NCBI GenBank assembly: GCA_017646625.1
Contig: JAGCMF010000024.1
Coordinates: 1-33,267 of the forward strand
Length of the DNA stretch: 33,267 nucleotides
Source of the DNA: Alistipes sp.
GTDB taxonomy: Bacteria > Bacteroidota > Bacteroidia > Bacteroidales > Rikenellaceae
Direction: 5' to 3'
Under the pieces are notes generated by a model that had not been told where the DNA came from, ran no database searches, and saw only the letters and a program-made list of their open reading frames with translations. This document shows, piece by piece, positions 25,535-33,267 of the stretch. Both the position numbers and the translations under genes were made by a program. Position 1 is the first letter of the stretch. Every line of letters starts with the position of its first letter.

Positions 25535-27616
25535 CTACTTAATAGTGAGCTCATCGAGCAACCAACCAGCACCCGCATACTTCTCTATTATGAAGAGCAC
25601 ATAGCGGATATCTACAGCAATTGTGCGCTGCAACTCTGGCTCGAAGGCGACATCACCCGACATAGCCTCCCAGTTACCATCAAAGGCAAGACCTATAAGC
25701 TCACCCCTGTCATTCATGACAGGAGAGCCCGAGTTACCACCCGTAATATCGCAGTTGATAAGGAAGGCTACAGGAAGGTCTCCATTCTCATCAGCATAGC
25801 GACCATAGTCTCGAGCAGCATATAGCTCCTTGAGGCGTGCGGGCACGGTAAACTCAACAGGATTTGATGGATCCTCCTTGGCCATTACACCCTCAAGAGT
25901 TGTATAGTGGTTATAGATGACACCATCAGCAGGGCTATATGGCAAGACGTTACCATAAGTTAGGCGGATAGTAAAGTTAGCATCCGAAGCCCACGCCTTA
26001 TCGGGCTGCATGCGCATTAGACCCGCAATGTAGAGACGATGACCCTCGTTAAACTTCTCGTTGGCAGCAACATAAGCTGGGTAGAGCTCACGATATAGCT
26101 CGAAGATAGATGTTGCAAGCTCATATGCTGGGTCGACACCCAGCTCCTCGCCATTAGCCTCTCGTGCCTGTGCCTCCTCGATACGTGCCATAGATGTGTA
26201 GCATGTATTGTCGTAGAGCCAATCTACATATGCATCGCTATCGCCACCAAACTCCGCATCAATCTTCGCATAGATAGATGGCAGACGGTCGTTATTCTCG
26301 CGATAGATAGTAAACATTCTCTTTGCCACAGCACGGTCAACATCGGCATTGTAGTCCTTGAAGAACTGTGGTAGACGGCTAGCATCCTGTAGCATTACGG
26401 CCTGCAAGAGCTCAACAGACTGCATGAAGGCCTCCGAGAGATACTGCAATGTAGCATTCTCGGCACGTGCCTCGGTCTGTGACTGCTCGATGAGAGGCAA
26501 GGCATTGATGAAGCCCTCCTCGGGGAGTGTGTTAGCCAACGCCCATGCCTGGAACTCCTGCTCCTGTGCCTGCTTCTTGCCACGCACATTTAGTCTCTCG
26601 ATGCCACGCGACATGCCTATAGAGTTCTTCCAGTAGTTCGATGAACGAGCATACTTGGCATCATACTGGATACGTATCGCCTGGTCAGCATCCATGAACG
26701 AACGCAATATCTGCTGACGTTCACCACGAATATATATGCGCTGTGGGTTATCCACCTCCAACATATAGTCAATCTCGTACGATGTCTTATAGCGTTCTGT
26801 AGAGCCTGGGAAGCCCATAATCATGCCGAAGTCACCCTCCTCAACGCCATCGAGAGAGATATTGAGCCACTTCTCGGCCTGATAAGGCACATTATCCTCG
26901 GAGTATGCTGCAGGACGATTATCCTTACCAGCATAGACGCGGAAGATAGAGAAGTCACCAGTGTGACGTGGCCACATCCAGTTGTCAGTGTCACCACCAA
27001 ACTTACCGATAGATGATGGAGGAGTACCTACAAGACGAATATCTGTATATACCTCGTACACGAATGCAAAGAACTGATTATCACCAAAGAACGATGGGAT
27101 GACAATCTGCATGCCTGGATACTCGGCCTCAAGGCGCTGCTTAACAGCCTCACTGTTAGCCTCAACAGCCGACATATACTCACCCTGCGATGCCGTAGAT
27201 GGGATATTACCAACAACCTCGGCTGTAACATCAAAAATCTGGCGCACGAAGCGAACAGATAGACCCTCGGCAGGAAGCTCCTCGGCATTGTTATTAGCCC
27301 AGAAACCATCGGCAAGGTAGTCATGCTCTACAGACGAGAGTTTCTGAATGGCATCGTAGCCACAGTGGTGGTTGGTGAAGAGCAAGCCGTTAGGCGACAC
27401 AATCTCACCCGTGCAGCCACCACCAAAGATAACGATAGCATCCTTAAGCGACGACTTCTCGGCAGAGTATATATCCTCTGGCTTGAGCTTACAGCCGTGC
27501 TCCTTCATATCCTTGCTGTTCATCTTCTTGATATATGGCAACAGCCACATACCCTCATCTGCCACGGCCGTAAACGAGATGCCAGCCAAGAGCAGAAGTG
27601 TTAATAGTTTTCTCAT
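25535..27616 (-). CDS. S46 family dipeptidyl-peptidase, DPP7 type (hydrophobic P1)
   Basis: Secreted or periplasmic serine exopeptidase, paralogue of the S46 gene at 2839-4863. With the start at 27616 (a second ATG six bases upstream is possible) residues 1-20 are a signal peptide, MRKLLTLLLLAGISFTAVAD. The triad is His84 in TNHHCGYDA, Asp221 in PRHTGDFSIF and Ser629 in GGNSGSPV. Eighteen residues after the serine is Gly647 (LAFDGNWEAMSGD), the DPP7 residue that leaves room for hydrophobic P1 side chains, where DPP11 has Arg. Length is 693 residues. It has its own promoter and terminator and lies between queA and clpB; neighbours do not suggest a pathway. Specificity is inferred from the single residue and known S46 enzymes. 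Confidence 0.92.
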   Translation of the reverse strand: MRKLLTLLLLAGISFTAVADEGMWLLPYIKKMNSKDMKEHGCKLKPEDIYSAEKSSLKDAIVIFGGGCTGEIVSPNGLLFTNHHCGYDAIQKLSSVEHDYLADGFWANNNAEELPAEGLSVRFVRQIFDVTAEVVGNIPSTASQGEYMSAVEANSEAVKQRLEAEYPGMQIVIPSFFGDNQFFAFVYEVYTDIRLVGTPPSSIGKFGGDTDNWMWPRHTGDFSIFRVYAGKDNRPAAYSEDNVPYQAEKWLNISLDGVEEGDFGMIMGFPGSTERYKTSYEIDYMLEVDNPQRIYIRGERQQILRSFMDADQAIRIQYDAKYARSSNYWKNSIGMSRGIERLNVRGKKQAQEQEFQAWALANTLPEEGFINALPLIEQSQTEARAENATLQYLSEAFMQSVELLQAVMLQDASRLPQFFKDYNADVDRAVAKRMFTIYRENNDRLPSIYAKIDAEFGGDSDAYVDWLYDNTCYTSMARIEEAQAREANGEELGVDPAYELATSIFELYRELYPAYVAANEKFNEGHRLYIAGLMRMQPDKAWASDANFTIRLTYGNVLPYSPADGVIYNHYTTLEGVMAKEDPSNPVEFTVPARLKELYAARDYGRYADENGDLPVAFLINCDITGGNSGSPVMNDRGELIGLAFDGNWEAMSGDVAFEPELQRTIAVDIRYVLFIIEKYAGAGWLLDELTIK

Positions 27617-27655
27617 AGTCATTTAAGTATTATAGTTTACAGTATTCTCTGCAAG

Positions 27656-27663
27656 CAAAGATA
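27656..27663 (-). promoter_or_regulatory. Promoter (-7 box) of the DPP7-type gene
   Basis: TATCTTTG on the minus strand, about 40 bases before the start codon. Confidence 0.65.
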
Positions 27664-27683
27664 CAAAAAAATTATCTATTTAT

Positions 27684-27787
27684 TGTCACTACCATGTATA
27701 TTTTTGTCATTTAGTGCCATAATGACACACTACCCATGACACAACGTCGCCATAGAGTGACACAATAGCATGCCATGAGGCGTGGCA
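27684..27787. promoter_or_regulatory. Cluster of TGNCA pentamers upstream of clpB
   Basis: TGTCA at 27684 and 27705, TGCCA at 27715 and 27771, TGACA at 27723, 27737 and 27758, and TGGCA at 27783: eight pentamers in 104 bases, including the inverted pair TGTCA...TGACA (27705/27723). They overlap and follow the clpB promoter box, the position of an operator or a stress-promoter element. No CIRCE element is present. Confidence 0.45.
27699..27706 (+). promoter_or_regulatory. Candidate promoter (-7 box) of clpB
   Basis: TATTTTTG fits TAnnTTTG and would give a leader of about 117 bases. Confidence 0.5.
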
Positions 27788-27828
27788 ACAAAATTGAAGG
27801 AGAGAGTAAAAAACAAAACTATACGACT

Positions 27829-30417
27829 ATGAATATAAACACTCTTACAATAAAGGCACAGGAGCTGCTGCAGGGCGCCATGACATTAGCCCGCAACCAT
27901 GGACAGCAGGCCCTCGACCCACTACACATCCTTGCAGCCGCCACTACAGAGGAGGATGGACTCGGCAGCTACATACTTAACCGTGCAGGCGCAAACCTAT
28001 CATCACTTCGCCGCGCAACAACAGAGGCTATAGAACATCTACCACGTGTTGCAGGAGGTGGCGACGTATTCTTCTCACGCGAGGCATCTGCCGTGGTGCA
28101 GTGCGCAACAGATTTAACACGCACATTCTCGGACCGCTACGCCTCGGTAGAGCATATCGTAGCAGCTCTTGCCAAAGAACGTAGCACGGCACGCGACATA
28201 CTCAAGGGCGAGGGTGTTAGCCATGAGCAGATAATAGCCGCCATACGCGAGTTTAGAAAGGGTGCGACGATAGACTCCGAGACCGAGAGCATGGAGTTTG
28301 ATGCCCTCGGCAAGTATGCCATAAACCTCAACGAGGGTGCTCGCACAGGACGCCTCGACCCCGTGATAGGGCGCGATGAGGAGATACGCCGCGTGCTACA
28401 GATACTATCACGCCGCACAAAGAATAACCCTATACTCGTCGGTGAGGCGGGCGTGGGCAAGACAGCCATCGCCGAGGGCATAGCACATCGCATAGTAGAT
28501 GGCGACGTACCCGAGAACCTGAAAAACAAGGTTATATACTCCCTCGACATGGGAGCACTCATTGCCGGTGCGAAGTACAAGGGCGAGTTCGAAGAGAGAC
28601 TTAAGGCTGTGGTCAAAGAGGTAACAGCCGCCGAGGGCGAGGTGCTCCTCTTCATCGAAGAGATACACACCCTTGTGGGTGCAGGAAAGAGTGACGGCGC
28701 GATGGATGCCGCCAACATCCTCAAACCAGCACTCGCACGTGGCGAGCTACGCACCATAGGAGCAACAACCCTCGACGAGTATCAGAAGTATTTCGAGAGG
28801 GATAAGGCCCTTGAACGCCGCTTCCAAAAGGTGATGGTAGACGAGCCTACGATGGAGGATGCCATATCCATCATGCGAGGGCTCAAGGAGAGGTACGAGA
28901 GCCACCACCGCGTGCGCATCAAGGATGAGGCCATAGTGGCCTCTGTAGAGCTATCACACCGCTACATAACAGATCGCTTCCTCCCCGACAAGGCTATAGA
29001 CCTTGTTGACGAGGCGGCATCACGTCTACGCCTCGAGATGAACTCCGTACCCGAGGAGATAGACCAGCTCGACCGCCGCATACGTCAGCTCGAGATTGAA
29101 CGCGAGGCTATACGCCGCGAGGGCGATAAGGCACGTATAGAACGTCTCGACAGCGACATCGAGGAGCTCAAGGCCGACTACTCGACACTGCGTGCCAAGT
29201 GGCAGGCAGAACGCGACAGACTCAAGGAGTTGCAGAGCATAAAGGAGTCTATCGAGCAGGCCAAGATTGAGGCACAGCAGGCAGAACGCGCTGGCGACTA
29301 TGGTCGTGTTGCAGAGCTGCGCTACGGCACCATAGTGGAGATGGAGAGACGCATGGCAACACTCGAAGAGGAGCTACGACTAACTGCTGACACTGCGATG
29401 ATAAAGGAGGAGGTATCTGCAGATGACATCGCCGAGGTGGTATCACGCTGGACAGGAATACCTGTAAAGCGCATGCTCGAGTCGGAACGCGAGAAACTAC
29501 TCAACATGGAGGCAGAGCTACACCGCAGGGTTGTGGGCCAGGATGAGGCGATAACGGTGATATCAGACGCTGTGCGTCGTTCGCGCGCAGGCCTCTCCGA
29601 TGGCAGACGCCCCATAGGCTCATTCATCTTCCTCGGCACAACAGGTGTCGGCAAGACAGAGCTTGCGAAGGCCCTTGCCGAGTTCCTCTTCAACGACGAC
29701 CAGATGCTCACACGCATCGACATGTCGGAGTACCAGGAACGTCACAGCGTATCGCGCCTCGTAGGTGCGCCTCCAGGATATGTGGGATACGATGAGGGTG
29801 GTCAGCTCACCGAGGCCGTGCGCCGCAAGCCATACTCGGTAGTCCTTCTCGACGAGATTGAGAAGGCACACCCCGACGTCTTCAACATACTACTCCAGGT
29901 GCTTGACGATGGACGACTTACGGATAATAAGGGCCGTACAGTAGACTTCCGTAACACCATAGTAATCATGACATCCAACATGGGCTCACACATCATCTCG
30001 GAACGCTTTGCCGCAGCAGGTAATGAGCCAACGGAGGATGTGGTGGAGAGTGTTAAGGATGAGGTTACGGAGATGCTTAAACGACACCTTAAGCCCGAGT
30101 TCCTAAATCGCATCGACGAGATAGTGATGTTCGAGCCCCTAGGACGTAAGGCGATAGAGGAGATTGTTGACATGCAGCTACGTAGTGTGGCACATATGCT
30201 TCGCACAAACAACATAGAGCTCATCTACACCTCTGCAGCACGCAGATATATAGCAGATGTAGGTTTCGACGCCCTGTATGGTGCACGCCCCATTAAGCGA
30301 GCTATACAGCGCGAGGTTGTGAATACCCTATCGAAGCGTATACTCGCCGGCAGTGTGGACCGCACACGACCCATCAAGATAGATGTAGATGCAGATGGCC
30401 TCGTATTTAGCAATTAA
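27829..30417 (+). CDS. clpB: ATP-dependent chaperone ClpB
   Basis: Hexameric Hsp100 disaggregase that works with DnaK to rescue aggregated proteins. I start it at 27829 ([20 protein letters not shown], 862 residues), the standard N terminus; the frame is open upstream to 27775 but those 18 residues are atypical. The N-terminal Clp repeat domain covers about 1-145. NBD1 has GEAGVGKT at about 205-212 and [14 protein letters not shown] near 271. The coiled-coil middle domain, diagnostic of ClpB rather than ClpA or ClpC, covers about 405-525. NBD2 has [14 protein letters not shown] near 603 and [16 protein letters not shown]. All Walker and sensor motifs look intact. It is a single-gene unit preceded by clustered TGNCA repeats, which may mediate heat-shock control, and followed by tandem repeats. 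Confidence 0.98.
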   Translation: MNINTLTIKAQELLQGAMTLARNHGQQALDPLHILAAATTEEDGLGSYILNRAGANLSSLRRATTEAIEHLPRVAGGGDVFFSREASAVVQCATDLTRTFSDRYASVEHIVAALAKERSTARDILKGEGVSHEQIIAAIREFRKGATIDSETESMEFDALGKYAINLNEGARTGRLDPVIGRDEEIRRVLQILSRRTKNNPILVGEAGVGKTAIAEGIAHRIVDGDVPENLKNKVIYSLDMGALIAGAKYKGEFEERLKAVVKEVTAAEGEVLLFIEEIHTLVGAGKSDGAMDAANILKPALARGELRTIGATTLDEYQKYFERDKALERRFQKVMVDEPTMEDAISIMRGLKERYESHHRVRIKDEAIVASVELSHRYITDRFLPDKAIDLVDEAASRLRLEMNSVPEEIDQLDRRIRQLEIEREAIRREGDKARIERLDSDIEELKADYSTLRAKWQAERDRLKELQSIKESIEQAKIEAQQAERAGDYGRVAELRYGTIVEMERRMATLEEELRLTADTAMIKEEVSADDIAEVVSRWTGIPVKRMLESEREKLLNMEAELHRRVVGQDEAITVISDAVRRSRAGLSDGRRPIGSFIFLGTTGVGKTELAKALAEFLFNDDQMLTRIDMSEYQERHSVSRLVGAPPGYVGYDEGGQLTEAVRRKPYSVVLLDEIEKAHPDVFNILLQVLDDGRLTDNKGRTVDFRNTIVIMTSNMGSHIISERFAAAGNEPTEDVVESVKDEVTEMLKRHLKPEFLNRIDEIVMFEPLGRKAIEEIVDMQLRSVAHMLRTNNIELIYTSAARRYIADVGFDALYGARPIKRAIQREVVNTLSKRILAGSVDRTRPIKIDVDADGLVFSN

Positions 30418-30433
30418 CAGACTGGAGAGTCCT

Positions 30434-30628
30434 AAATAGGGAGGTTAGAGAATTTAGTGAGATTAGGGAGTATAGAGATTAGGCGCAACAACCATATCAT
30501 CTATACTCCCTAACTCTATTCAGTATGCTTAAATAGGGAGTTTAGAGAATTTAGGAAGATTAGGGAGTACAGGGATTAGGTGCAACAACCTATATCATCT
30601 ATACTCCCTAACTCTATTCAGCATACTT
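30434..30628 (+). repeat. Tandem 97-bp repeat, two copies, after clpB
   Basis: Unit 1 (30434-30530) and unit 2 (30531-30628) are about 90% identical. Each starts AAATAGGGAG, has purine-rich TTAGAGAATTTAG-type units, and ends with CTATACTCCCTAACTCTATT, so each can form a hairpin (AGGGAGTATAGA with TCTATACTCCCT in unit 1). The style matches the blocks around the four-helix-bundle gene. Confidence 0.88.
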
Positions 30629-30822
30629 AACGTATGTGAGGATTTCAGTGGCAAGCGCAACGCCAAAGCAGCGTATGAGAGGCTTCCGATAACTAGAATA
30701 AATAGCATATCATATGCTGATTTTAGGCGCACGCAGACAATGAAACCGCAGCATACTTAACGTATGTGAGGATTTCAGTGGCAAGGGCAACACCAAAGCA
30801 GCGTATGAGAGGCTATTTATTC
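30619..30822. repeat. Two copies of a 66-bp intergenic repeat; the second bounded by 11-bp inverted repeats
   Basis: Copies at 30619-30684 and 30749-30814 differ at two positions. Each begins with the hairpin CATAC-TTAAC-GTATG and ends GCGTATGAGAGGCT. The second sits in an element bounded by GAATAAATAGC (30696-30706) and its complement (30812-30822), and contains TTTTAGGC as in the element at 22926. The right end overlaps the last codons and stop of the plug-protein gene. Confidence 0.88.
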
Positions 30823-31484
30823 AAGATGTCCTCGGCACCTAATGTAGTAACCAGCACAACACCGTTGACACCCCTAAAGCCATACATATTTGAACTCTTA
30901 ATGACCTCCACACTCTTCACGTCGTGAACATTGATAAGCTCGAGGCGTGTCTCGATACCATCGCAGAGGACAAGAACGGCAGATGAGCAGCCAAGGGAGT
31001 TCTGGGTGCGCAGACACAATTCACCATTTATATAGCGGAGACCTGGGTAGCAGATCATAAGTGCCTCAACTAGGCTTGAGCATCCTGTGGCGACAAGGCG
31101 TTCGCCAGAGATACCAGATGTGAACTCGGCACTCTCACGACGGCTCACATAGCCATAGCCATAGTTTATGAGCTCCTCCGACTCTGCAGCCTGGTATGTA
31201 TCACCCTCAAGGGCCCAGACAATATCTATACTCTTACGGCCATCAAGAGGTATGATGAGGGTATCGCGCTTAAATGTTATCTGCAAGGTATCCTCATCTT
31301 TGATATCTGTAAGACCGAAGCGACCCTTGCCATCAGCACGCGTGCTCTTATCACTACCAACAACACGCACAGTAGCCTTTATTCCCGAGCCATCGATACG
31401 CTTAATACGACCATTGAAGGGCTCCTGTGCCTGCACAAAGGTCACACATAGAGTAGAGAGAAGTATAAGTATAACTCTTTTCAT
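30813..31484 (-). CDS. TonB-dependent receptor plug-domain protein without a barrel
   Basis: A small exported protein of 223 residues from 31484. Residues 1-19 are a signal peptide (MKRVILILLSTLCVTFVQA). Residues about 22-95 look like a carboxypeptidase-regulatory-like domain (FNGRIKRIDGSGIKATVRVV, then GKGRFGLTDIKDEDTLQITF). Residues about 115-218 are a plug domain of the SusC/RagA kind: SLVEALMICYPGLRYINGEL, then VLCDGIETRLELINVHDVKS and YGFRGVNGVVLVTTLGA. The beta-barrel of about 600 residues is absent and the protein ends naturally with LNK, so this is a plug-only family rather than a broken receptor. No SusD gene is adjacent. Function is unknown; the upstream -7 candidate (TAACTTTA, 31519-31512) is weak. 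Confidence 0.82.
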   Translation of the reverse strand: MKRVILILLSTLCVTFVQAQEPFNGRIKRIDGSGIKATVRVVGSDKSTRADGKGRFGLTDIKDEDTLQITFKRDTLIIPLDGRKSIDIVWALEGDTYQAAESEELINYGYGYVSRRESAEFTSGISGERLVATGCSSLVEALMICYPGLRYINGELCLRTQNSLGCSSAVLVLCDGIETRLELINVHDVKSVEVIKSSNMYGFRGVNGVVLVTTLGAEDILNK

Positions 31485-31580
31485 AGACATAGTAACATAT
31501 TATCACCGTTGTAAAGTTACACATTTTTACGAAAATAAACATTAGTAGCAGAAAAATTATCATTTCTTAAAATTATTTAT

Positions 31581-31588
31581 TATATTTG
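31581..31588 (+). promoter_or_regulatory. Promoter (-7 box) of the phosphofructokinase gene
   Basis: TATATTTG lies 43 bases before the start codon in very AT-rich sequence, predicting a leader of about 37 bases. Confidence 0.68.
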
Positions 31589-31631
31589 TGGAAGAATTGA
31601 AGAAAACATTAACAATAAAATATAAAGCACT

Positions 31632-32864
31632 ATGAAAGAGGCTATTGCAATTCTTACAGGTGGTGGTCCCGCACCAGGCATGAATACTGTTGTTGGCTCT
31701 GTGGCAAAGACATTCCTTGCCAAGGGTTATCGTGTTATCGGTCTTCACTACGGCTATTCGGGTCTTTTCAACCCTAACCCACGCTTCGAGGACCTCGACA
31801 TGTTCCGCGTAGACTACATCTTCAACCAGGGTGGTTCATACCTCACAATGAGCCGTTTTAAGCCTACAGATGAGGACTTCGAGAAGAATTTTAACCTCGA
31901 GTTCTTCAAGGCTAACAACATTAAGTTGCTCGTGACCGTTGGTGGCGACGACACAGCCTCTACAGCAAACCGCATCGCGAAGTTCCTTGAGGCAAAGCAG
32001 TATCCTATTGCCAACATCCACGTACCAAAGACCATCGACAACGACCTTCCTCTCCCTGCTGGCATGCCTACATTCGGTTACCAGTCAGCAAAGAATGCTG
32101 GTTCGGTTATCGGTCGTGCCGTATATAACGATGCTCGCACTTCGGCAAACTGGTTTGTTGTTGCTGCCATGGGTCGTTCAGCAGGTCACCTCGCCTTCGG
32201 TATCGCATCTGCGTGCCACTACCCTATGATCATCATCCCCGAGATGTTCAACAAGACAAAGATCACCATCGACAAGATCATCAGCCTCATCGTATCAGCT
32301 ATCGTGAAGCGTAAGCTCCTCAACATGGACTACGGTGCTGCTATGGTGTCGGAGGGTGTATTCCACGCCCTCGACCAGGAGGAGATCCTCAAGTCTGGCA
32401 TCCACTTCTCATACGACGACCACGGTCACCCAGAGTTGGGTAAGGTGTCGAAGGCCGAGATGTTCAACACACTCCTCGAGAAGCGCTGCAAAGCGTTGGG
32501 CCTCAAGGTTAAGTCACGCCCTGTGGAGATTGGCTACGAGGTACGCTGCCAGACTCCATGTGCCTTCGACCTCGTATACTGCTCACAGCTCGGTATGGGT
32601 GTATATAAGCTCTTCTCGGAGGGCAAGACAGGATGTATGGTATACATCAGCCAGGAGGGTTACGTATCACCTCTCTACCTCAAGGACCTTCAGGATCCAG
32701 AGACAGGTAAGATACCACCACGTCTCGTTGATATCAACGCCGACAAGATTCACCAGGTTATCGATAACCTCATGCACTACATCACAGAGGAGGACTATGA
32801 GGCTGCAAAGGCCTATATCGCTAACCCCGAGGAGTACGACTTCAAGAAGATACTCAACTGGTAG
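31632..32864 (+). CDS. pfp: Pyrophosphate-dependent 6-phosphofructokinase
   Basis: Interconverts fructose 6-phosphate and fructose 1,6-bisphosphate, using pyrophosphate as the phosphoryl donor, so glycolysis is reversible at this step. The 410-residue protein begins with the Gly-rich loop AILTGGGPAPGMNTVVG. GGDD at 104-107 replaces the GGDGS of ATP enzymes; the second Asp blocks ATP binding. PKTIDNDLP at 132-140 carries the catalytic Asp pair and the Lys typical of PPi enzymes, and AAMGRSAGHLA at 178-188 binds the sugar phosphate. The C-terminal half includes VEIGYEVRCQTPCAFDLVYC. It is a single-gene unit with promoter and strong terminator. PPi use is inferred from these motifs. Confidence 0.95.
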   Translation: MKEAIAILTGGGPAPGMNTVVGSVAKTFLAKGYRVIGLHYGYSGLFNPNPRFEDLDMFRVDYIFNQGGSYLTMSRFKPTDEDFEKNFNLEFFKANNIKLLVTVGGDDTASTANRIAKFLEAKQYPIANIHVPKTIDNDLPLPAGMPTFGYQSAKNAGSVIGRAVYNDARTSANWFVVAAMGRSAGHLAFGIASACHYPMIIIPEMFNKTKITIDKIISLIVSAIVKRKLLNMDYGAAMVSEGVFHALDQEEILKSGIHFSYDDHGHPELGKVSKAEMFNTLLEKRCKALGLKVKSRPVEIGYEVRCQTPCAFDLVYCSQLGMGVYKLFSEGKTGCMVYISQEGYVSPLYLKDLQDPETGKIPPRLVDINADKIHQVIDNLMHYITEEDYEAAKAYIANPEEYDFKKILNW

Positions 32865-32882
32865 TATCCATACCTTATATAT

Positions 32883-32917
32883 ACAAGGGCTGTCCACTGG
32901 ACAGCCCTTGTTGTTTT
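32883..32917 (+). terminator. Terminator of the phosphofructokinase gene
   Basis: A perfect 13-bp stem (32883-32895 with 32899-32911) has loop ACT and is followed by TGTTTT. Confidence 0.9.
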
Positions 32918-32974
32918 AGGAGGAGGTTTAGAAAGGGGTCGTCGTTAGTAAGATTAGGATGCGACCCTACCTAA

Positions 32975-33056
32975 CCATCGTGACACCCAATTTCTTGTCA
33001 GAAGAGCTCAAATATTTTCAACATCGCCATCGTGAGACCCAATTTCTTGTCAGAAG
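32975..33056. repeat. 30-bp direct repeat pair containing AATTTCTTGTCAGAAG
   Basis: Copies at 32975-33004 and 33027-33056 differ at one position (CACCC or GACCC). A shorter third copy of the 16-base core is at 33165-33180. Confidence 0.9.
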
Positions 33057-33082
33057 GGGTTAGATGTGGTCTCGATAAAGAG

Positions 33083-33254
33083 ATTACCCCGGATGGGTAG
33101 TACTTGACGTACGTCCCATTCGGGGTAATGATTGAGAGGTCGAGAATGACCCCTTATCACAGGAAATTTCTTGTCAGAAGGGTGCCGAGTGCTACACTCG
33201 GCAAAAATGCCGTCGATGGGTAGTACTTGTCGTACGTCCCATTGACGGCATTTT
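33083..33254. repeat. Two large hairpins with a shared centre, and a small hairpin
   Basis: Hairpins at 33083-33128 and 33204-33254 have different outer arms (ATTACCCC/GGGGTAAT and AAAATGCCGTC/GACGGCATTTT) but the same centre, ATGGG-TA-GTAC-loop-GTAC-GT-CCCAT. Between them a 9-bp hairpin TGCCGAGTG/CACTCGGCA lies at 33183-33203. No gene is visible after the phosphofructokinase gene to the window end. Confidence 0.85.
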
Positions 33255-33267
33255 AGTTAGGGGCCGC

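Noticed and set aside
32975-33056. Possible CRISPR repeats
   Set aside because: Only two full copies and one partial copy, irregular spacing, hairpins in between, and no cas genes in the window.

Overview
This window is a chromosomal segment from a member of the Bacteroidota, most likely of the order Bacteroidales. Three things point there. Twelve genes or operons carry the -7 box TAnnTTTG, several with a TTTG about 19 bp upstream, and ribosome binding sites are absent. Gene content includes S46 dipeptidyl-peptidases, a pyrophosphate-type phosphofructokinase, a TonB-receptor plug protein and a four-helix-bundle suffix protein. metK has a SAM-II type leader. I cannot name a genus. A gut or oral, protein-using fermenter would fit.

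Layout. 1-4920: end of ribosomal protein L31, tRNA-Leu(GAG), metK with a riboswitch leader, then maf and an S46 peptidase of the DPP11 type. 5003-14730: a five-gene minus-strand transcription unit with one clear promoter and one clear terminator. It encodes a HerA/FtsK-type ATPase, a 1298-residue acidic repeat protein, an SPFH protein with a SHOCT tail, a four-helix membrane protein and a zinc-ribbon membrane protein. 14950-15700: a four-helix-bundle gene between two self-complementary repeat blocks. 15805-21940: a CoA-transferase gene and the rimP-nusA-infB operon with a structured leader. 21990-27660: panB, a nitronate-monooxygenase-like flavoprotein, queA and a DPP7-type S46 peptidase. 27680-32917: clpB, a plug-only TonB-receptor-like protein and a PPi-dependent phosphofructokinase. 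The three convergent or trailing gaps at 22884-23056, 30418-30812 and 32918-33267 hold structured intergenic repeats.

How genes work together. Most genes are housekeeping: translation (L31, IF2, NusA, RimP, QueA, tRNA), one-carbon and CoA metabolism (MetK, PanB, CoA-transferase), glycolysis (PFP) and protein quality control (ClpB). The two S46 peptidases look complementary, one for acidic and one for hydrophobic P1 residues, which suits growth on peptides.

The best candidate for an undescribed system is the five-gene cluster. Its SPFH, zinc-ribbon and membrane genes recall the PspA-linked ydjGHI genes of Bacillus subtilis. No PspA gene is present; the place of a scaffold is taken by a giant acidic low-complexity protein, and a HerA-like ATPase leads the operon. 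A second theme is a set of intergenic hairpin repeats, otherwise unalike, that share the same small apical stem-loop with compensatory changes.
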